From Rhytidiadelphus loreus (taxonomy: Eukaryota > Streptophyta > Bryopsida > Hypnales > Hylocomiaceae): a DNA stretch of 64,000 nucleotides. The stretch spans positions 6,391,001-6,455,000 of the forward strand of contig OX344765.1 in the NCBI GenBank assembly GCA_947034895.1, in the 5' to 3' direction. Position 1 is the first letter of the stretch. Each line of letters opens with the position of its first letter. Below the pieces are notes generated by a model. The model had not been told where the DNA came from, made no database searches, and was given only the letters and a program-made list of their open reading frames with translations. Shown here in pieces: positions 12,564 through 25,200 of this stretch. A program made the position numbers and the translations under genes.

Positions 12564-12859
12564 TTAACATAAATTATGTAATTCAAATTCTCTTATGTCT
12601 ATTTGTATAAATTTTTTTATATACGTCCAATGATAGCATTTTCAAGTTCTAAATCCATATCAATCATCCAAAACTTATTTTTATTTGCCAAGTAAATTTG
12701 CTATGTGCATTGATGATTCCTTTGGTAATTCAATTTCAGTCAACTTCCTTGCTAAACGTGACCTTCACATTCAAAATGTACCAATAATGGTTTACTTTTA
12801 CTTTTCAAAGTCTAAAGTAGACATTTCCAAATGTATCATTGACTCTACCCAATCCCATC

Positions 12860-13115
12860 AGCACTCTATGTACATCTCCAAAATCAATATGTACCTATGT
12901 GGAATAAATAATTTGAGAACACCTACCCATAAAAAGAACTTTGACCCTTCATAATTTTTGCATATGATATCCAAATGTTGCATTCTTTTGTACATTGAAA
13001 CCTCCTTTTACTTAAATATGAAAATTTCAAAATCTAATAATAGCAAATAACCACATATATAACAAAGTGATTTGGGGGGTGCCTACCTTAGTCGGAATGA
13101 ATAAAAGGCACTCCA
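12860..13115 (+). repeat. Dispersed repeat R3, copy 1
   Basis: About 255 bp, closely similar to 16140-16400. Shared landmarks: TACATCTCCAAAATCAATAT, AACTTTGMCCC, CCAAATGTTGCATTCTTT, CTAATAATAG, and GTGATTTGGGG followed by a purine/pyrimidine-rich end. No coding content. It ends about 300 bp upstream of VPS60, so it may border that gene's promoter. Confidence 0.7.
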
Positions 13116-13414
13116 TTCTTGTCCTGCAAATTATATTATAAGTTGACGGTATTCCACGAAGTCATCCACCTCCGCCACTGGATGTACGAATGAATGATAT
13201 TTTATTCATCCATTCACCTTCTGCAGTCGTCTCTTCCAAGGCTCAGTCCGCGTTCCGACTTCGCAGGTTTCTCCAGGACAGGCTCTCCATAGCTTTTGCT
13301 GCTGCGACCAAATCACGTCTCCGCCATCGCCGATTTGCTCAAGCTTGCGGTTAGCTTCATAATATTTTTTACGCGGATACTGGTTTCCTGGTTTTCGATT
13401 TGGATTCTGGAATA
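13116..13414 (+). promoter_or_regulatory. VPS60 5' leader and promoter region
   Basis: Sequence between repeat R3 and the VPS60 start codon. It becomes more GC-rich and pyrimidine-rich from about 13210, as plant 5' leaders often are. No individual element can be supported. Confidence 0.35.
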
Positions 13415-15545
13415 ATGAGGCGCGTTTTCGGTGTGAAGAAGGAGAAGGCGCCCGCGCCTACGGTTGAGGAGGCGACACAGAGGGTTAGTGATGACTTCGC
13501 ACCGTGACTTTTAGCTCTTTTGAAAAGGATTTAGATTGGATTATGGAAGGGGATGCATGGTCTTGGTTGTGTGTAGATCTAGGGTGACCAAAGGATTGGG
13601 TGGTTATTTGGGGGGGGAGCAGATTAATAAAAGGGGCGATACAATTGATGAGAAAGTAAAGAAGCTGGATGGGGAGCTCTTTAGGTACCGGGAGCAGATC
13701 AAGAAGACTCGGCCTGGCCCTGCGCAGGAGGCTATCAAGGCTCGTGCTATGCGAATTCTAAAGCAAAAAAAGATGTAATTGTTCTCTGCTTTTTTTCATG
13801 GAATTAGTCTTTATGTCATCACTCACCGAATAGATAGAGGATTTGCACGTTATAAACATTGAAGGATTTGGAGGATGTAGATAAGTAGGTTACAATCGCT
13901 TTGGGAGAATAGAATCTACAGAGCGCTTTGAGTTTAGTGAGAGGCATGAAGTTCAACAAGCACTCAATCGGTGATGAATGAACTTTTGTACGAAATTTAG
14001 GGTTTCAGGTTGGAGTGCGGAGTGGTCGTGGATTTCAGTTCTGTGGATAGAATTTTATTCGAATTACGCTTATTTGGCAGGTATGAAGGACAACGGGATC
14101 AAATTTACAGTCAAACTTTCAACTTGGAGCAAGTTTCTTTTGCAACAGAGGGACTCAAGGATGCGCAGCAAACGGTGCGATTTTTCGTCTCCTTGCTCTC
14201 ACTTTGTGTTTTTCGGAATTAAACCCTAAAAGGACGAAGCAGCCCAAATTGGGCCTCATGGTTTTTTGTTTTTTTGCGGTCAGATGAGGATTTAATTATG
14301 TTTTATTTTATTTATTTACTGTCCAACATATGCAGTGTGCTTTACCGATTCTGGTGATATAATATTTGTCCGTGTCTGAATTATGTTATTTAGTATGTGT
14401 TGATTATAAAACCATGAAATCTCGACCCTTTAGGGTTTAATTTTCTGTCTTGTCTATTTTGACCTCGTTAGAACTCGAAACGTAGCTGACAAGAGAACTT
14501 TGGACAGGAGTATTTTTTAATTTCTGTTATTATTGCAATATGTTTGAGTCTTTGGTACTTTGTCTGTGCAGATGTCAGCCATGAAAGCTGCAAACAAGGA
14601 TTTGAAGGGAACCATGAAGACACTCAAGATGGATGATATTGATGTGCGTCTCTATATCTCAGTTGTTTGTTATGTGAATCCTCTTTGTTTCAGGTCTTGC
14701 ATATCTTGAGTTCAAGAATTATAAGCATCGACAGAGATTTATGATAAGTTGCTTCTACGTGTTGTACAAGGCTACTCACGAGTTTCTTGTGAACTTTTAT
14801 CTGCAGAAAATGCAAGATGAAATGATGGACTTAGTCGACTACAGCTCGGAAATTCAGGAGACGCTTGGTCGCAGCTATGGTGTGCCCGATGATCTTGATG
14901 AAGAGGAACTCATGGGAGGTATAACATTGTTCTTTCAGTAGTTTTGAATTGAGACTTCTCAGCTTCAGTCATCAGTAATTTCCATTCTAACATTAAGTGG
15001 CTCCAAGATAATCTCATTTTGGCCGTGGTATACTTGTAACAGAGTTGGATGCTTTGGAAGCCGACATGGGGTTGGAAACAGAATCAGATGGGATGCCATC
15101 CTATTTGCAAGATGACAAAGAGTCGGAGGCGGAGTCCGACATTAATTTACCTGCCGCTCCCTCTGGTCATGCAGCGCAGCCACAGGTTAGTGTCTTTTAA
15201 TGATGTTTTATTGGACGAGCATAAGCACTAAGTATCAGTGGGCTCAATTCCGTAACGATATTTTGGATATTTTTTGAGTATTAGAGAACACTACGATAGT
15301 TTCAAGCTTCTTTTTTTGCATATTCTTGAAGTTTTTGAGGATATAGGATTTTTTTCCGAGTATTTGGAGGGTTTTGCATATCTTAAAATGTCAATTCGTG
15401 TTTGTGTGCCGTCCTTTGAATGTCTTAATGTTTTTAACCTGGAGACAATCCCAGAGAATCAACTTTAACAACTTATGATCACTTTGAACAGGCTGCAGAT
15501 GAGTATGGCTTTCCAACAGTTCCGAGAACATCAATACGAACGTAA
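13415..15545 (+). CDS. VPS60: ESCRT-III protein VPS60 / CHMP5
   Basis: Snf7-family protein that works with LIP5/VTA1 to regulate the VPS4 ATPase in multivesicular-body formation on endosomes. Seven exons: 13415-13483, 13623-13774, 14081-14174, 14572-14643, 14807-14918, 15043-15185 and 15492-15545. All have GT-AG borders and matching phases, giving 231 residues, the normal VPS60 length. It begins MRRVFGVKKEKAPAPTVEEA, the family's basic N-terminus, and continues with TIDEKVKKLDGEL, KKTRPGPAQEAIKARA, NLEQVSFATEGLKDAQQT and QDEMMDLVDYSSEIQETLGR. The C-terminal half is acidic (DDLDEEELMGELDALEADMG), as expected for the autoinhibitory region and MIM-type partner-binding tail. No damage is visible. 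Confidence 0.96.
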
Positions 15546-16139
15546 TTAGTTTGGTTCCAGTTGGAAGACAGTAAGTAGCTAAGTTAGTAGTGCAGGCCCA
15601 TATGGTAGTGTTTGGAGCTCATATTTGTCACTCGAGTTGACAATTTGAGAATGGTGATTTCATGATTTCATGTGCATATGTTACAAAGTCTTCATGTGTT
15701 GACGACACCCAGATTCTTCTTTTGAGTGGATCCCGCTGGTGCTTGTACGTTAATTTGTATACTTCAGTAACAGCTTTGGATAGATCTGTGACTCTATACC
15801 AAATCAGTTGGTAAGTGATTCCAACTGCTGCTAAATGATGTACTCATAACAGCAGTTGTTGATTGTATGGCAAACGCATCAGTAATTACTCATTGTTTAC
15901 ACACAACTTGCAATGAGCAAAGGAATGTCGTGACTATGATGTACACACAAGGTTTGAACCAGAATATGTTTAGTTTTGTTGCGAAGCAACGGAATTGCTG
16001 AAATATTGCAACCATCGCCTTGAGATACTCTGTCTCCGGGTTTCTTGTGTGAGGCGCTTCATTGTTTCCACATGAAAGCAGACGAATGTTTGTACTCCAC
16101 AAAGGTACACCGAAAATCCCACCCTCTCTAAAACCGCCA
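15546..16139. other. VPS60 3' flank
   Basis: Contains the VPS60 3' UTR. No other gene seen. A 125-codon minus frame at 15890-16267 overlaps repeat R3 and shows no conserved motif. Confidence 0.4.
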
Positions 16140-16515
16140 TCATCACTCATCACTCTGTACATCTCCAAAATCAATATGTACATATGTTGAAGAAACGATT
16201 TTAGAGCATCAGCCAAAAAAAACTTTGCCCCCTCGTAACTTTTGCATGTAGTGTTCAAATGTTGCATTCTTTAAGTGAGTTGGAACCTCTTTTCACTTAG
16301 CAAAAAGAAATATGAAAATCTAATTGGCCTAATAATAGAAATTAGGCACAATAGAAAAGTGTTGATTTGGGGTACCCATCTTAGCACATTCCATCTCTAC
16401 CACTGCCAACAAGAAAAGATAAAAATTTCATTAGTCTAATAATAGTAATAAGCCACAATAGTAGAAAGTAGTAGTTTGGAGGTACCCACTTCATTGCATT
16501 CCATATCGTAATCTA
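16140..16515 (+). repeat. Dispersed repeat R3, copy 2 with internal duplication
   Basis: It aligns with 12860-13115 over its first 260 bp. The right part (CTAATAATAG...GCCACAATAG...GTACCCA...GCATTCCAT) is then repeated once more at about 16430-16510, so this copy carries a short tandem duplication of its right end. Confidence 0.65.
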
Positions 16516-17767
16516 ACTCCACTGAGGTGACCCGTGCACTTCTAAACAATCCACACTATATATTGTAGATGAATGCCAGGGTTGGCATTTTAATGCCAAA
16601 TATTTAATTAAAGTTGCCAAAGTAGATTTGACACTTTAAAATTTGGAAATCCAACGTTGTATTGAAAAACATCTTAATTGTCCATCATGTAACTACTTTG
16701 GATGTGTGAGAAGTTGAGGAAGGCAAGATCTTTATGCAAATTGGATGGTAGAAAGTAAAGCAATTCATGTGGAATATATAAATAGTCAAGATTATTAGGA
16801 GCTCAATCTTCAAATTACCCTATATCCTTTGAGGGTTTATAAGGAACAATGGATTTTATTATAAAAACAACCTCTCCACCCTCCATCTTCATTGAGCATC
16901 AATGTAGAATTTCCTTTAGTTTGTTATAAAAAATTTACTCAATGGTCTTTGAACATCGACTTCTATTGGGAATTTTATTTTTATACAGAAAACTTGCTCA
17001 TTTAATTCTTGCTAAATTCAGCAACTTTTTTTTTCATTCTTGCCCTATAGGTACAATATACAAAGACAACGACAACCACACTACAAAAGAATTGTCATGT
17101 AAAATTGAAACTTGAATTGCTTGAATCACTTGAATTGCTTTTTGAGTAAGATCCTACTCAAACTTCCTAAACATAACTTCCATCAAAGCAATGCCTCTCC
17201 CCTTCTAGTCCAAAGCCAATAAATCCATAAATGACCAACATTTTTCTCATTTTCCTAGGTCATTTTCTCATTTCTACTCTTTGACATTCATTTTTTACAG
17301 AATTTGGGTATCAGTCATAAAACAATTAAGGCAAAAATGGAAATTTCTCCCCAGTGTAGAGAATGCCTCCCATCGATTCAAAGTGATCCAAAATCTAATG
17401 TTATAGCTCATTTTTAGTTTTTGCATGACAATATGAATCTAAAAATGTAGGTTGTAACTACCTTGGATCCCACGCCAGATCACTACAAACAGGACTTTCG
17501 ACGAAAAGAGCGAGCCTTGGATCACAGATGAAGGTTTTACACGTGTCAAATCGGTGATTACTTGCAAATCAGCAGAGAATCCATAGGGCAAATGCCCACA
17601 CTCTTCGCATTGTCATAAACATGAGAGATGGAACCTTCTAATTCACTTGATGAAGTGCAGAGATTCAACAAGGTTTTACACGTGAAAAGTTATGCACATT
17701 GTATCAACTCATATCAATGTAAACTTCCAGCACCGAGTCACATTAATCGAGCAAACACTGGATCAAC
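16516..17767. other. AT-rich intergenic and PBF1 3' flank
   Basis: I see no conserved gene here. The stretch next to 17768 is presumably the PBF1 3' UTR. Confidence 0.4.
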
Positions 17768-19727
17768 CTAATCACGCTTGAGGGGCATTGATTCTCTCCT
17801 GATCCCATCTTTGTTAATGATCACAATCTCCACACCGTCACCCTGCATCACATCCAGCGCTTGTAAATACAGGACAAACAGTCATGGTCCGCCATGATTT
17901 AAACCACCGGTATAGGAGAATACATATGCAACTCTAGACTACGCATGATTAGCACAGGAACTTTTCAGGTCTCAACATACCGTGTAGATGTCCCGCTCAG
18001 CAGCCGAGGCAAAAGTATCCTTAATCAAATCCACTGCTTCGTTCTCTGTAAGAGGCGTTGCTGACTCCTGTACTCCAAAAAATAGGGAGATTAAAATCAC
18101 TGAAAAGACATGCATCACACCTACGACATCGTATAGACCCTACGGGAAAGTCGGACCGAATCAGGAGTTCATTAGACCCTAACCGGGACGTTCTGCAAGG
18201 CCTAGCGGCCCAGTACAACCCTACTCGCTTCGCTTGGTAGCGTTTGTGATTTAAAAAGGTCTTCAGAGAGCACCCTGAAGCCAAGATCAGAGGTTTTCAA
18301 AGTATCAGACCTGAAGAAAAAAAAACCTATAGTATGCTGGTTTTCCTCCTCCGTGTGCTCTGGACTGTACTACAAACTAGCTGCATTATTATACATCAAA
18401 AACATATACTATAACATATGATATCATCGACTCTCGCCTAAATATCGAATTAAGTAGGGTTCTTAACACTCACCCTTTTGGGCAGAACAAGAGGGCTAGC
18501 AGACTTCAGTTGATTATCAAGGACCGGCATGATGAGAGTCTGGCCAGAACCTTGAGAGCTGTATCCCGAACGCTCGTAGGAACCAACTGCGTCATATGTG
18601 TAGACGCAGCCTTTGCCTGATTGCCCACAACAATAATCAATACCCAAATAATTTAAAGGTTTACAATGAAAATGATCCAGGAGCTAAACTACCACTACAA
18701 AACAATGTACTCCTCACAATACTAAAACCGACCAGTTTCAAATACATTCAGTACGACGAAACCGCACACCTTCGCTGTCCAGCCCACCAAGAACATTGAA
18801 TGCATAGTATGGGAAAAAACGCTTGTAGTAGAGTGTGTTCGACAGCAACTGCGCCATTGCTGGACAGCTCATCTGCTTGCTGTGCTGGTGCTGATAAATC
18901 TATAATCAAACAAAAGAGCACATTTTAGCCTTGTACTCCCCGTTCCTGTAAATACTTTCTCAAAGATCTCCTATTAAATTCATGTAGTCATGAATGGTAG
19001 GTTAATTGTCAATCTAAGTAGAACGTTTGATCAGTATTAAGGTATATTAAAAGTGATGTGAAGGTAAGTTGTGAAAGTAATATTAAAGTTTATGTCAATG
19101 ACACTAAAATCACATCACCTAGTAATTTAAAATTAAGAACTTTGTCAGTCTAGGGGCCGGAAAGCACCAGAGTATCCAAAAAATCTACCTGGTGCCTAGC
19201 GTTTAAATTCTTTTGAAGAGCGTTAACGTCTGCTTGAAATCCCGCCGAAGCCAGCACACACTTCTCCGTTCTAACCATGAAAGAAACAACAAACATTTCA
19301 GTTCATGAAAACCCTAATCTACATCCTAACCTCCTAAACAGTTCCTGAACATACGATCCTCTTGTAGACAAGAAAGATATACACCAACAAAAGATTGAAG
19401 CAGTAAGAGAAGGAACACACAAACTCACATCTGATAAATTTTCGAGTGTTCACGAGTTAAAATGCTGAACCCAGTGGACATTCTTGTATCAGCAGCGATC
19501 ACACAGTAATCTGCTCCGGCTATCGCCACGCATGTCCTACATATCCACCAGCACAATTCGTAACCCTAGAAATCGATGCGACAAGCTAATCACAATAGAA
19601 TCCCATTAATACAAAATCATCCTCCGAAGTGAGAAAGCTACCCTCCGTTGTTGTCGTACGGACTCCACGTAGCATGCTCAGTGGGCGCCGCAGCTTCAGC
19701 CATGCGAGGGGCAAACATCATCGACAT
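17768..19727 (-). CDS. PBF1: 20S proteasome beta-6 subunit PBF1 (PSMB1)
   Basis: Non-catalytic beta subunit of the 20S proteasome core. Seven exons on the minus strand: 19727-19642, 19536-19429, 19270-19189, 18899-18770, 18616-18474, 18067-17981 and 17842-17768. All have GT-AG borders and consistent phases. The product is 236 residues from the first ATG (19727), or 228 from an in-frame ATG at 19703. Family segments in order are [108 protein letters not shown] and [19 protein letters not shown]. The Thr after NNGG is not an autoprocessed N-terminal nucleophile in this subunit class. It appears intact. Confidence 0.97.
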
Positions 19728-20220
19728 CTTCGCAAACTCTTTGAGGAAATCCTGAGCGAGCAAACCCTAATTCGAACCCTAGCTCCTGCAAAACCTGAAA
19801 ATCAGCAACAACCCCAGAAGAACGAGATCAATACTCAGTTTCAACGAATTCAGGTTTAGCATTTAGAAAGATCGTCTCCAAGAGATTCATCAATGCAAAT
19901 ATCCATACACTTCGATCACAAACAGAACCCTCGGAAGAAAACGCCGTTCGGTTAGAGACTTGTGTGCGTAGTCGTCACTATTTCTCAAGAAAAGAAAAAG
20001 ATGCAGTGCAAGAAATTGAAGATACAGAAATGGGGCAAGCAGACATGCCTGTGAATTCGTAAGCTTGATTTTGACCTGGAGAACGCAAAATGGCAAGCCA
20101 GAGAGTGCAAACACCGAGTTCATGGGGGGAGTGATTGCCAAGGAAGAAGAAGACGATGAAAACGATCTTCATCCTCAACTGTGAAAAAACCCTCTGTTCA
20201 TCCACTTCTTTCCAAGCTGA
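19728..20220 (-). promoter_or_regulatory. PBF1 5' leader and promoter region
   Basis: Upstream of PBF1 on the minus strand. An in-frame TAG occurs 15 codons upstream of the 19727 ATG, so no longer N-terminus exists. Short frames at 19890-20205 have no recognisable domain. Confidence 0.35.
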
Positions 20221-22800
20221 ACAGACTTGTCACTATTGCGTTTAACACTAAATATTTCAGAATATTTTTAAAAGGGACACTATTTTATTGAGTGGTCAAG
20301 GTTGGCAAAAAGTATTTCTTGGGAAACTATTTTGTTCAAAAAAATGGAATGGAAAAAAAATGAATCTTACAAAATATTCTATTTTCCAACATTTGTTGAA
20401 TCACTTTTCCCAACTCTATTTTAATTAGTAAATGTTGAACCTAACTACTAGTTACAATATTTTCAATTTCATTAAATTGGTGAAGGTTGAAGTATTATTG
20501 TATTGTATTAGTTTTCACACAATTAACTTTTTTAGTGACTCTAATTAACCCTAGGTGATGCTCATTCCCTTGTAGAACAAATCAATGTAGTTCTAGTGTT
20601 GGACCAAGTACCATTGCAACCCAAGTATAGCTTTTTTTCCTTAAGGAATTCTTTGAAACTATATAGACAATATTGTATTCTAACTCCTATGCATTTGTCT
20701 TCACTTTGGAGCTATCTAACTCTAGTGTATTGTTTAGTGTCTTTGTCTTTATTTAGAAGCTAATCATATCTAAAGACATTGTTTAGTGCTTTGTGTCAAT
20801 ATTTATGAATTGTATGAGTATAGTATATTGTCTATTGTTTGTGTTGTCATCTCAAAACAGTATAATTTTGACCAATGCATTGTTTAGTACATTTGTCTTC
20901 TTTGGAAAGCTATCTAAATAGGTTCATTTATCATCCAAATAGAGTCATTTAGCTCAAGAATGCAAATCCTTCAATTGTAAATCTATTTAAATTCTTTAAA
21001 TTGTTAATATGAAATTTAAAAAAAAAAAATAGTAGTGAAAACATCATGGTGTAATTGATGTATTCCTTGAGCTCATACCAAGTAGAAAAACTTCAAAAGT
21101 GGTGTATCTTGAACTTAGTTTCAAGATGCTATCTTCAAAGTGTTAGAAAAATTACAATTTTAACAATTTAAAAAAAAAATGGAGTAAAAGATAGATTATT
21201 TAAGCTACATTTTCCTAATTGAGCTTAAAAACATTTAAAATCAAGATGTATGTGAAAATTCAAGTTTATACTTTCAAAATGCTTGTGGATTTTGCAATGT
21301 CCTTTTAGAGTTAATAACTTTTAACTACTTTGTCTATTACAATACAACAATATACAAGATGCTACAATGACTCTTTTGAAAATTTATCCCTTATAATACA
21401 TTTTAACAAGTTCAAAATGAAAATCTTAGAAAGTATAAAGGGAGAAAGGGGTTCTCAGTTTTTGGGTGAAAAATGGAGTTTAAAAAGTGGTATCAAATGT
21501 CAATTTCACAACTTGAATTCAGTATTAGGTCCAACACTTGGAAGTAATCCAATTTACACCTCCATTCATAAGATAAACTTGCCTATGATATGCAAAATGA
21601 GCGGTCTGATGTGTTGCAATTTATCGAAAAATTCAGATTTTTTTCACACAAAGACAAATGTGAAGAATGATGACATTAATTGAAATTGTATTTTTAGACA
21701 AAGTATAAATTTTTCCTATAAATTTTGGAAGTGTACTACCCAATTAGCTCAAAAGAGTTTGTAGACTACCCCAAATTAGCCATAAGTGTTTCCATAATGG
21801 CCATCTTACCATCTAAATCAGTCGTAACATTTTCTATCATGGATACAAGATCTCCTAATATGGCCATCACATTGACAAAATAAAAAAATAACTTTGTTTG
21901 ACAAGTTTACACTAAAGAGGTGTAAGGTTCCTATGACAGTCTCTAATAACTCTATGACCATCTCCCAAGGCATTGATTTTGGCCACTAACCACCCGAATG
22001 AAGTCCTAATGTCATTTATTAGCTAAAATCTGAAATGGGTTGATGTAAGACTGTAATGGGGTATTTTTAGATGTCTGCGTTAGGTGGTTTGCTTGTCATA
22101 AGTAGGTTTACCTTAGTTGTTGCTACATCATACTAAGTTTGGTGTTTGAAGCAATTGTCACTACTTAATCAAGTAGTCAGAAGAGTTATAAACCAGAATC
22201 CTTCTCTTTCTAAAACCTTTGACCAACCAAAAAGTACAAGCATATTAAATGTTTTGATTAAGTACTCAAACTTCACATTATGTCCCATAATGCTCTTGAA
22301 CCTCTTTGTTCGCTCTCGCACACTATATATTCTATAACCACCAATATTTTTTTAATTGTTTATAATAAAATGCCATAATTATTTTCAAATTTTTTATCCA
22401 CACATATCTAATAATGGATCCGGTGTAAAATGGAAACAATCACCTAAAAAATGTCAAAATAAGCAATTCAATATAGTTGTAGGCACATAGCTAGAATTGA
22501 TTTTTTATTTTTGTAGTATTAGCAATTGAAAATCATTAAAATTTTCATGAAGAAAAATTAGAATTTAGGATAAGACATATAATAATATTTTTATGAATTT
22601 TCAAAGTGGAACTCCCTCGGTCACTGAAACCATCAAAGATTATTGTGAAACACTTTGACAATTGCCACATTATGATGATGTTTGTCTAGGACATGTTGGG
22701 CGTTGAATTTTGAGGAAAAGGCATGAGCCACAGACAAGATTTTCTTCCAAATTAGCAGCCATGTGCACGGTTGCTATTATGTGAGCTTAGGATCTTGAGC
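20221..22800. other. AT-rich gene desert
   Basis: About 2.6 kb with long A/T tracts and no conserved coding segment. A 117-codon frame at 21330-21683 is unremarkable. Phrases such as TTTGTCTTxxxTTTxGAAGCTAT recur at 20695-20920, suggesting an eroded local duplication. Confidence 0.4.
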
Positions 22801-22837
22801 CCATGAGTATAGGAGCCTAGGCTCCTATGTTATAGGC

Positions 22838-23195
22838 ACCTTCTATAGTTATAGGATGTTTATATTATAGGTGTCTATGTTATAAGCACCTTCCATGGTT
22901 ATAAGATATTTATATTGTAGGTGTTTTATGTTATAGGCACCTATATTAAAGGTATCTATGATGTAGGTACCTATGGTATAACCACCTCGAGAAGCACCTT
23001 CAATTATATTATAGGTGTTTATGTTATAAGCACCTTCCATGGTTATAGGATATTTATATTATAGGTATCTATGTTGTAGACACCTTCCATAGTTATAGGA
23101 TGTTTATATTATAGGTGTCTATGTTTTAGGCACCTTCCATAGTTATAGGATGTTTATATTATAAGTATGTATGTTATAAACATCTCCAATAGTTG
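22838..23195 (+). repeat. 50-bp minisatellite
   Basis: The phrase CACCTTCYATRGTTATA starts at 22838, 22888, 23031, 23081 and 23131, multiples of 50 bp apart except for one disturbed interval (22938-23030) that holds degenerate units. Each unit continues with GGATRTTTATATTATAGGT and a TCTATGTT segment. On the minus strand it reads as repeated Tyr-Asn-Ile, a by-product of the period and not evidence of a gene. Confidence 0.85.
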
Positions 23196-23520
23196 TAGAG
23201 TACCTATGTATCTAGGCTCACATACTAGCACCGTTGGCGGCCATGTGCACATCTACGTCCATTACAATGTCACGAGAAAGTTTAATGTGCACATCTATCT
23301 AAGTCCATTTTACAAAAAAATTTACAAGTATGTATGCGTTCTTCATGCATGTTCTTGCATTGGATTCAATTTACATATAGTCTCCTTCCTGCCATTATCA
23401 ATTGCCAAGGAATCTCCAAGTGACGAATACGATTGAGGTGTGATGTTGATTTTCCCGTTATGCACTTTTTCAGGTCATCAACAACACAATCCAAGTGCAT
23501 GCAATTCAAGCTATACTTAG

Positions 23521-23655
23521 GGGGCCACTTCACACTATGGCTGTCCAAGTTTAGGCCGTGGCATTGAATGGCCAAAGAAATGAGCAATAAATAGGCAATA
23601 AATAATAGGAATTGGAGCCTTTGGTTGGACATAGTGTGAAGCAGTGTAAATCCTA
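23521..23655. mobile_element. Small MITE with CACTTCACACTATG ends
   Basis: The left end near 23524 reads CCACTTCACACTATGGC with TCCAA behind it. The right end near 23620-23650 reads TTGGACATAGTGTGAAGC, its inverse with a few changes. The element is about 135 bp. A matching end (GTAGTGTGAAGTGGCCC) is seen at 48859-48877, so the family is dispersed. Target duplication not identified. Confidence 0.5.
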
Positions 23656-24030
23656 CATTTTTAGGAATGGAGCTGGGGTGGCAAAAAGTGGAAATGTATT
23701 ATGTGAACTCTGGCTTTTTAGGGTCTTTGGAAGAGAAGTAGAGTGGCTGTAGGGGAATATAAAATGCAAAATTTTGGCATCTTTCTTTTATTTATTTTTG
23801 CCAACAACTGGCGATACAAATAGTTTGTAAGCTAAGTCTACACAAATCACTGGCTACCTAGTTGCATGAAAAGATGCTACACAGGCTACCAATTGAAATT
23901 TGAAGCAACTGGCGCCTGCAATAGTAGAGTTCATTGTTGTCTCAGAGCCTAAGTCCATCTCCCTTCCCAACAATCAGTTGATGATCACACAAATGAAAAG
24001 ACACATATGTCAACTAGCCATTTAGGGTAG

Positions 24031-24745
24031 TTGCAAGAAACACCTGCCGATTTTCGTTCAAAATGGCCATTTCACTCCTGTTCGTGGATTTTGGAATAAT
24101 TTTTTTTTAAATAAAATAAAATATGGATAATGTGTAAAGCATTAAAAAAATGATATGTGCAAAAATTCAGACCTAAATTTTCTTATCTCTAAGAGTTATG
24201 CACGGTCAAAGAGGGTTGAAAAATGGAAGAAAATAGACAGTTTGATATTTAATTCTTAAAAAATAGTAAAAAAATTCAAAAAATTCTCAAAAAAGAATCC
24301 ATTTTTCCTAACTTATAGATACTACTTTTCACCAATTTTCACTATTGTAAAAATAAAATTGTGTTCTCTACACTTGCGCAAAGGTAGTGCTCTTTGAGCA
24401 CATGTGGAGGGTGGACAGTTTACTATTTTTAGAAATCCTTTGGTGAGATTGTGTAACTTTAGTATAAGTCCTTTTATACCAATTTTGAGCTTCAAATTCT
24501 TATTTTTGGATCAAAAATAGTACTACAAACCCCCCAAATGGCCAAGGTAGACATCCAATTGGAGGCAATTTAAAAATAGTAAAATAATTTTTTTTGAACC
24601 CAAAAAATTACTCAACATCTGAAACTACCACATGTACCTTCATTTCAAGTTTCATAGAAGATGGACACACGATGCAAAAGTTATGAGCAAAAAAACACTT
24701 GTCTAAGGTCAAGGGGACAAAAAATAGGACAAGTGTTTCTTGCAA
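24031..24745. mobile_element. R1 element with 16-bp terminal inverted repeats
   Basis: The left end TTGCAAGAAACACCTG (24031-24046) and right end CAAGTGTTTCTTGCAA (24730-24745) are inverse with one mismatch. The body matches 4683-5220. No coding capacity, so it is non-autonomous. No convincing target duplication, so the superfamily is unassigned. Confidence 0.6.
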
Positions 24746-25200
24746 TGGGGAATGCTGGTACGTGAGCGGGGAGCGGCGAGTGGCGAGCAGGGAGCGGGGA
24801 TTGGTGAGCAGGAAGAGACTATTTTGAAATTTTTGATCAAATAGACAAGAAAAAAAGGATGATAATTGGAACAAAAGTTTAGGAAAATTTCTATGAAAGT
24901 TAAAAAAAGAATACATGGAAGGGTCAGTAAAATGGATGAGAGTTTGCAGCAAAAGTTTTGGGTTTAGGATTGAAGGTTAACTAATGAAAGTGCTTAAGAA
25001 AATGGGTGCACGAAATTTTAAAAAATGGATGAAAGTGGATGAAAAAAATGAATGAATGTAGATGATGAGAGTGGATGAAAAAAATGGATGAATGTAGATG
25101 ATGAAAGGGGATGGAAAACATGGATGTAACTCGGGGAAGTGGATGAAAATAATGGATGATATTGGATGCATGAAATCAATGTAGGGTCTTCTAACGAGAT
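24742..25200 (+). repeat. R5 repeat: GAGCGG-rich block plus GGATGAA array
   Basis: A short GC-rich block (ACGTGAGCGG, GGCGAGCAGGGAGCGGGGA) is followed by AT-rich sequence and then tandem ATGAAAGTGGATGAAAAAAA-like units at about 25020-25160. The same combination occurs inverted at 42770-43850, with the GC block at about 43760-43815. Confidence 0.6.

Noticed and set aside
19978..20205. Possible secreted peptide (hydrophobic start) on the minus strand
   Set aside because: Hydrophobic run is short and low-complexity, with no cleavage context, in the PBF1 upstream region.
23366..23632. 88-codon frame with signal-peptide-like start
   Set aside because: It overlaps a MITE whose inverted ends explain the sequence; no conserved family.
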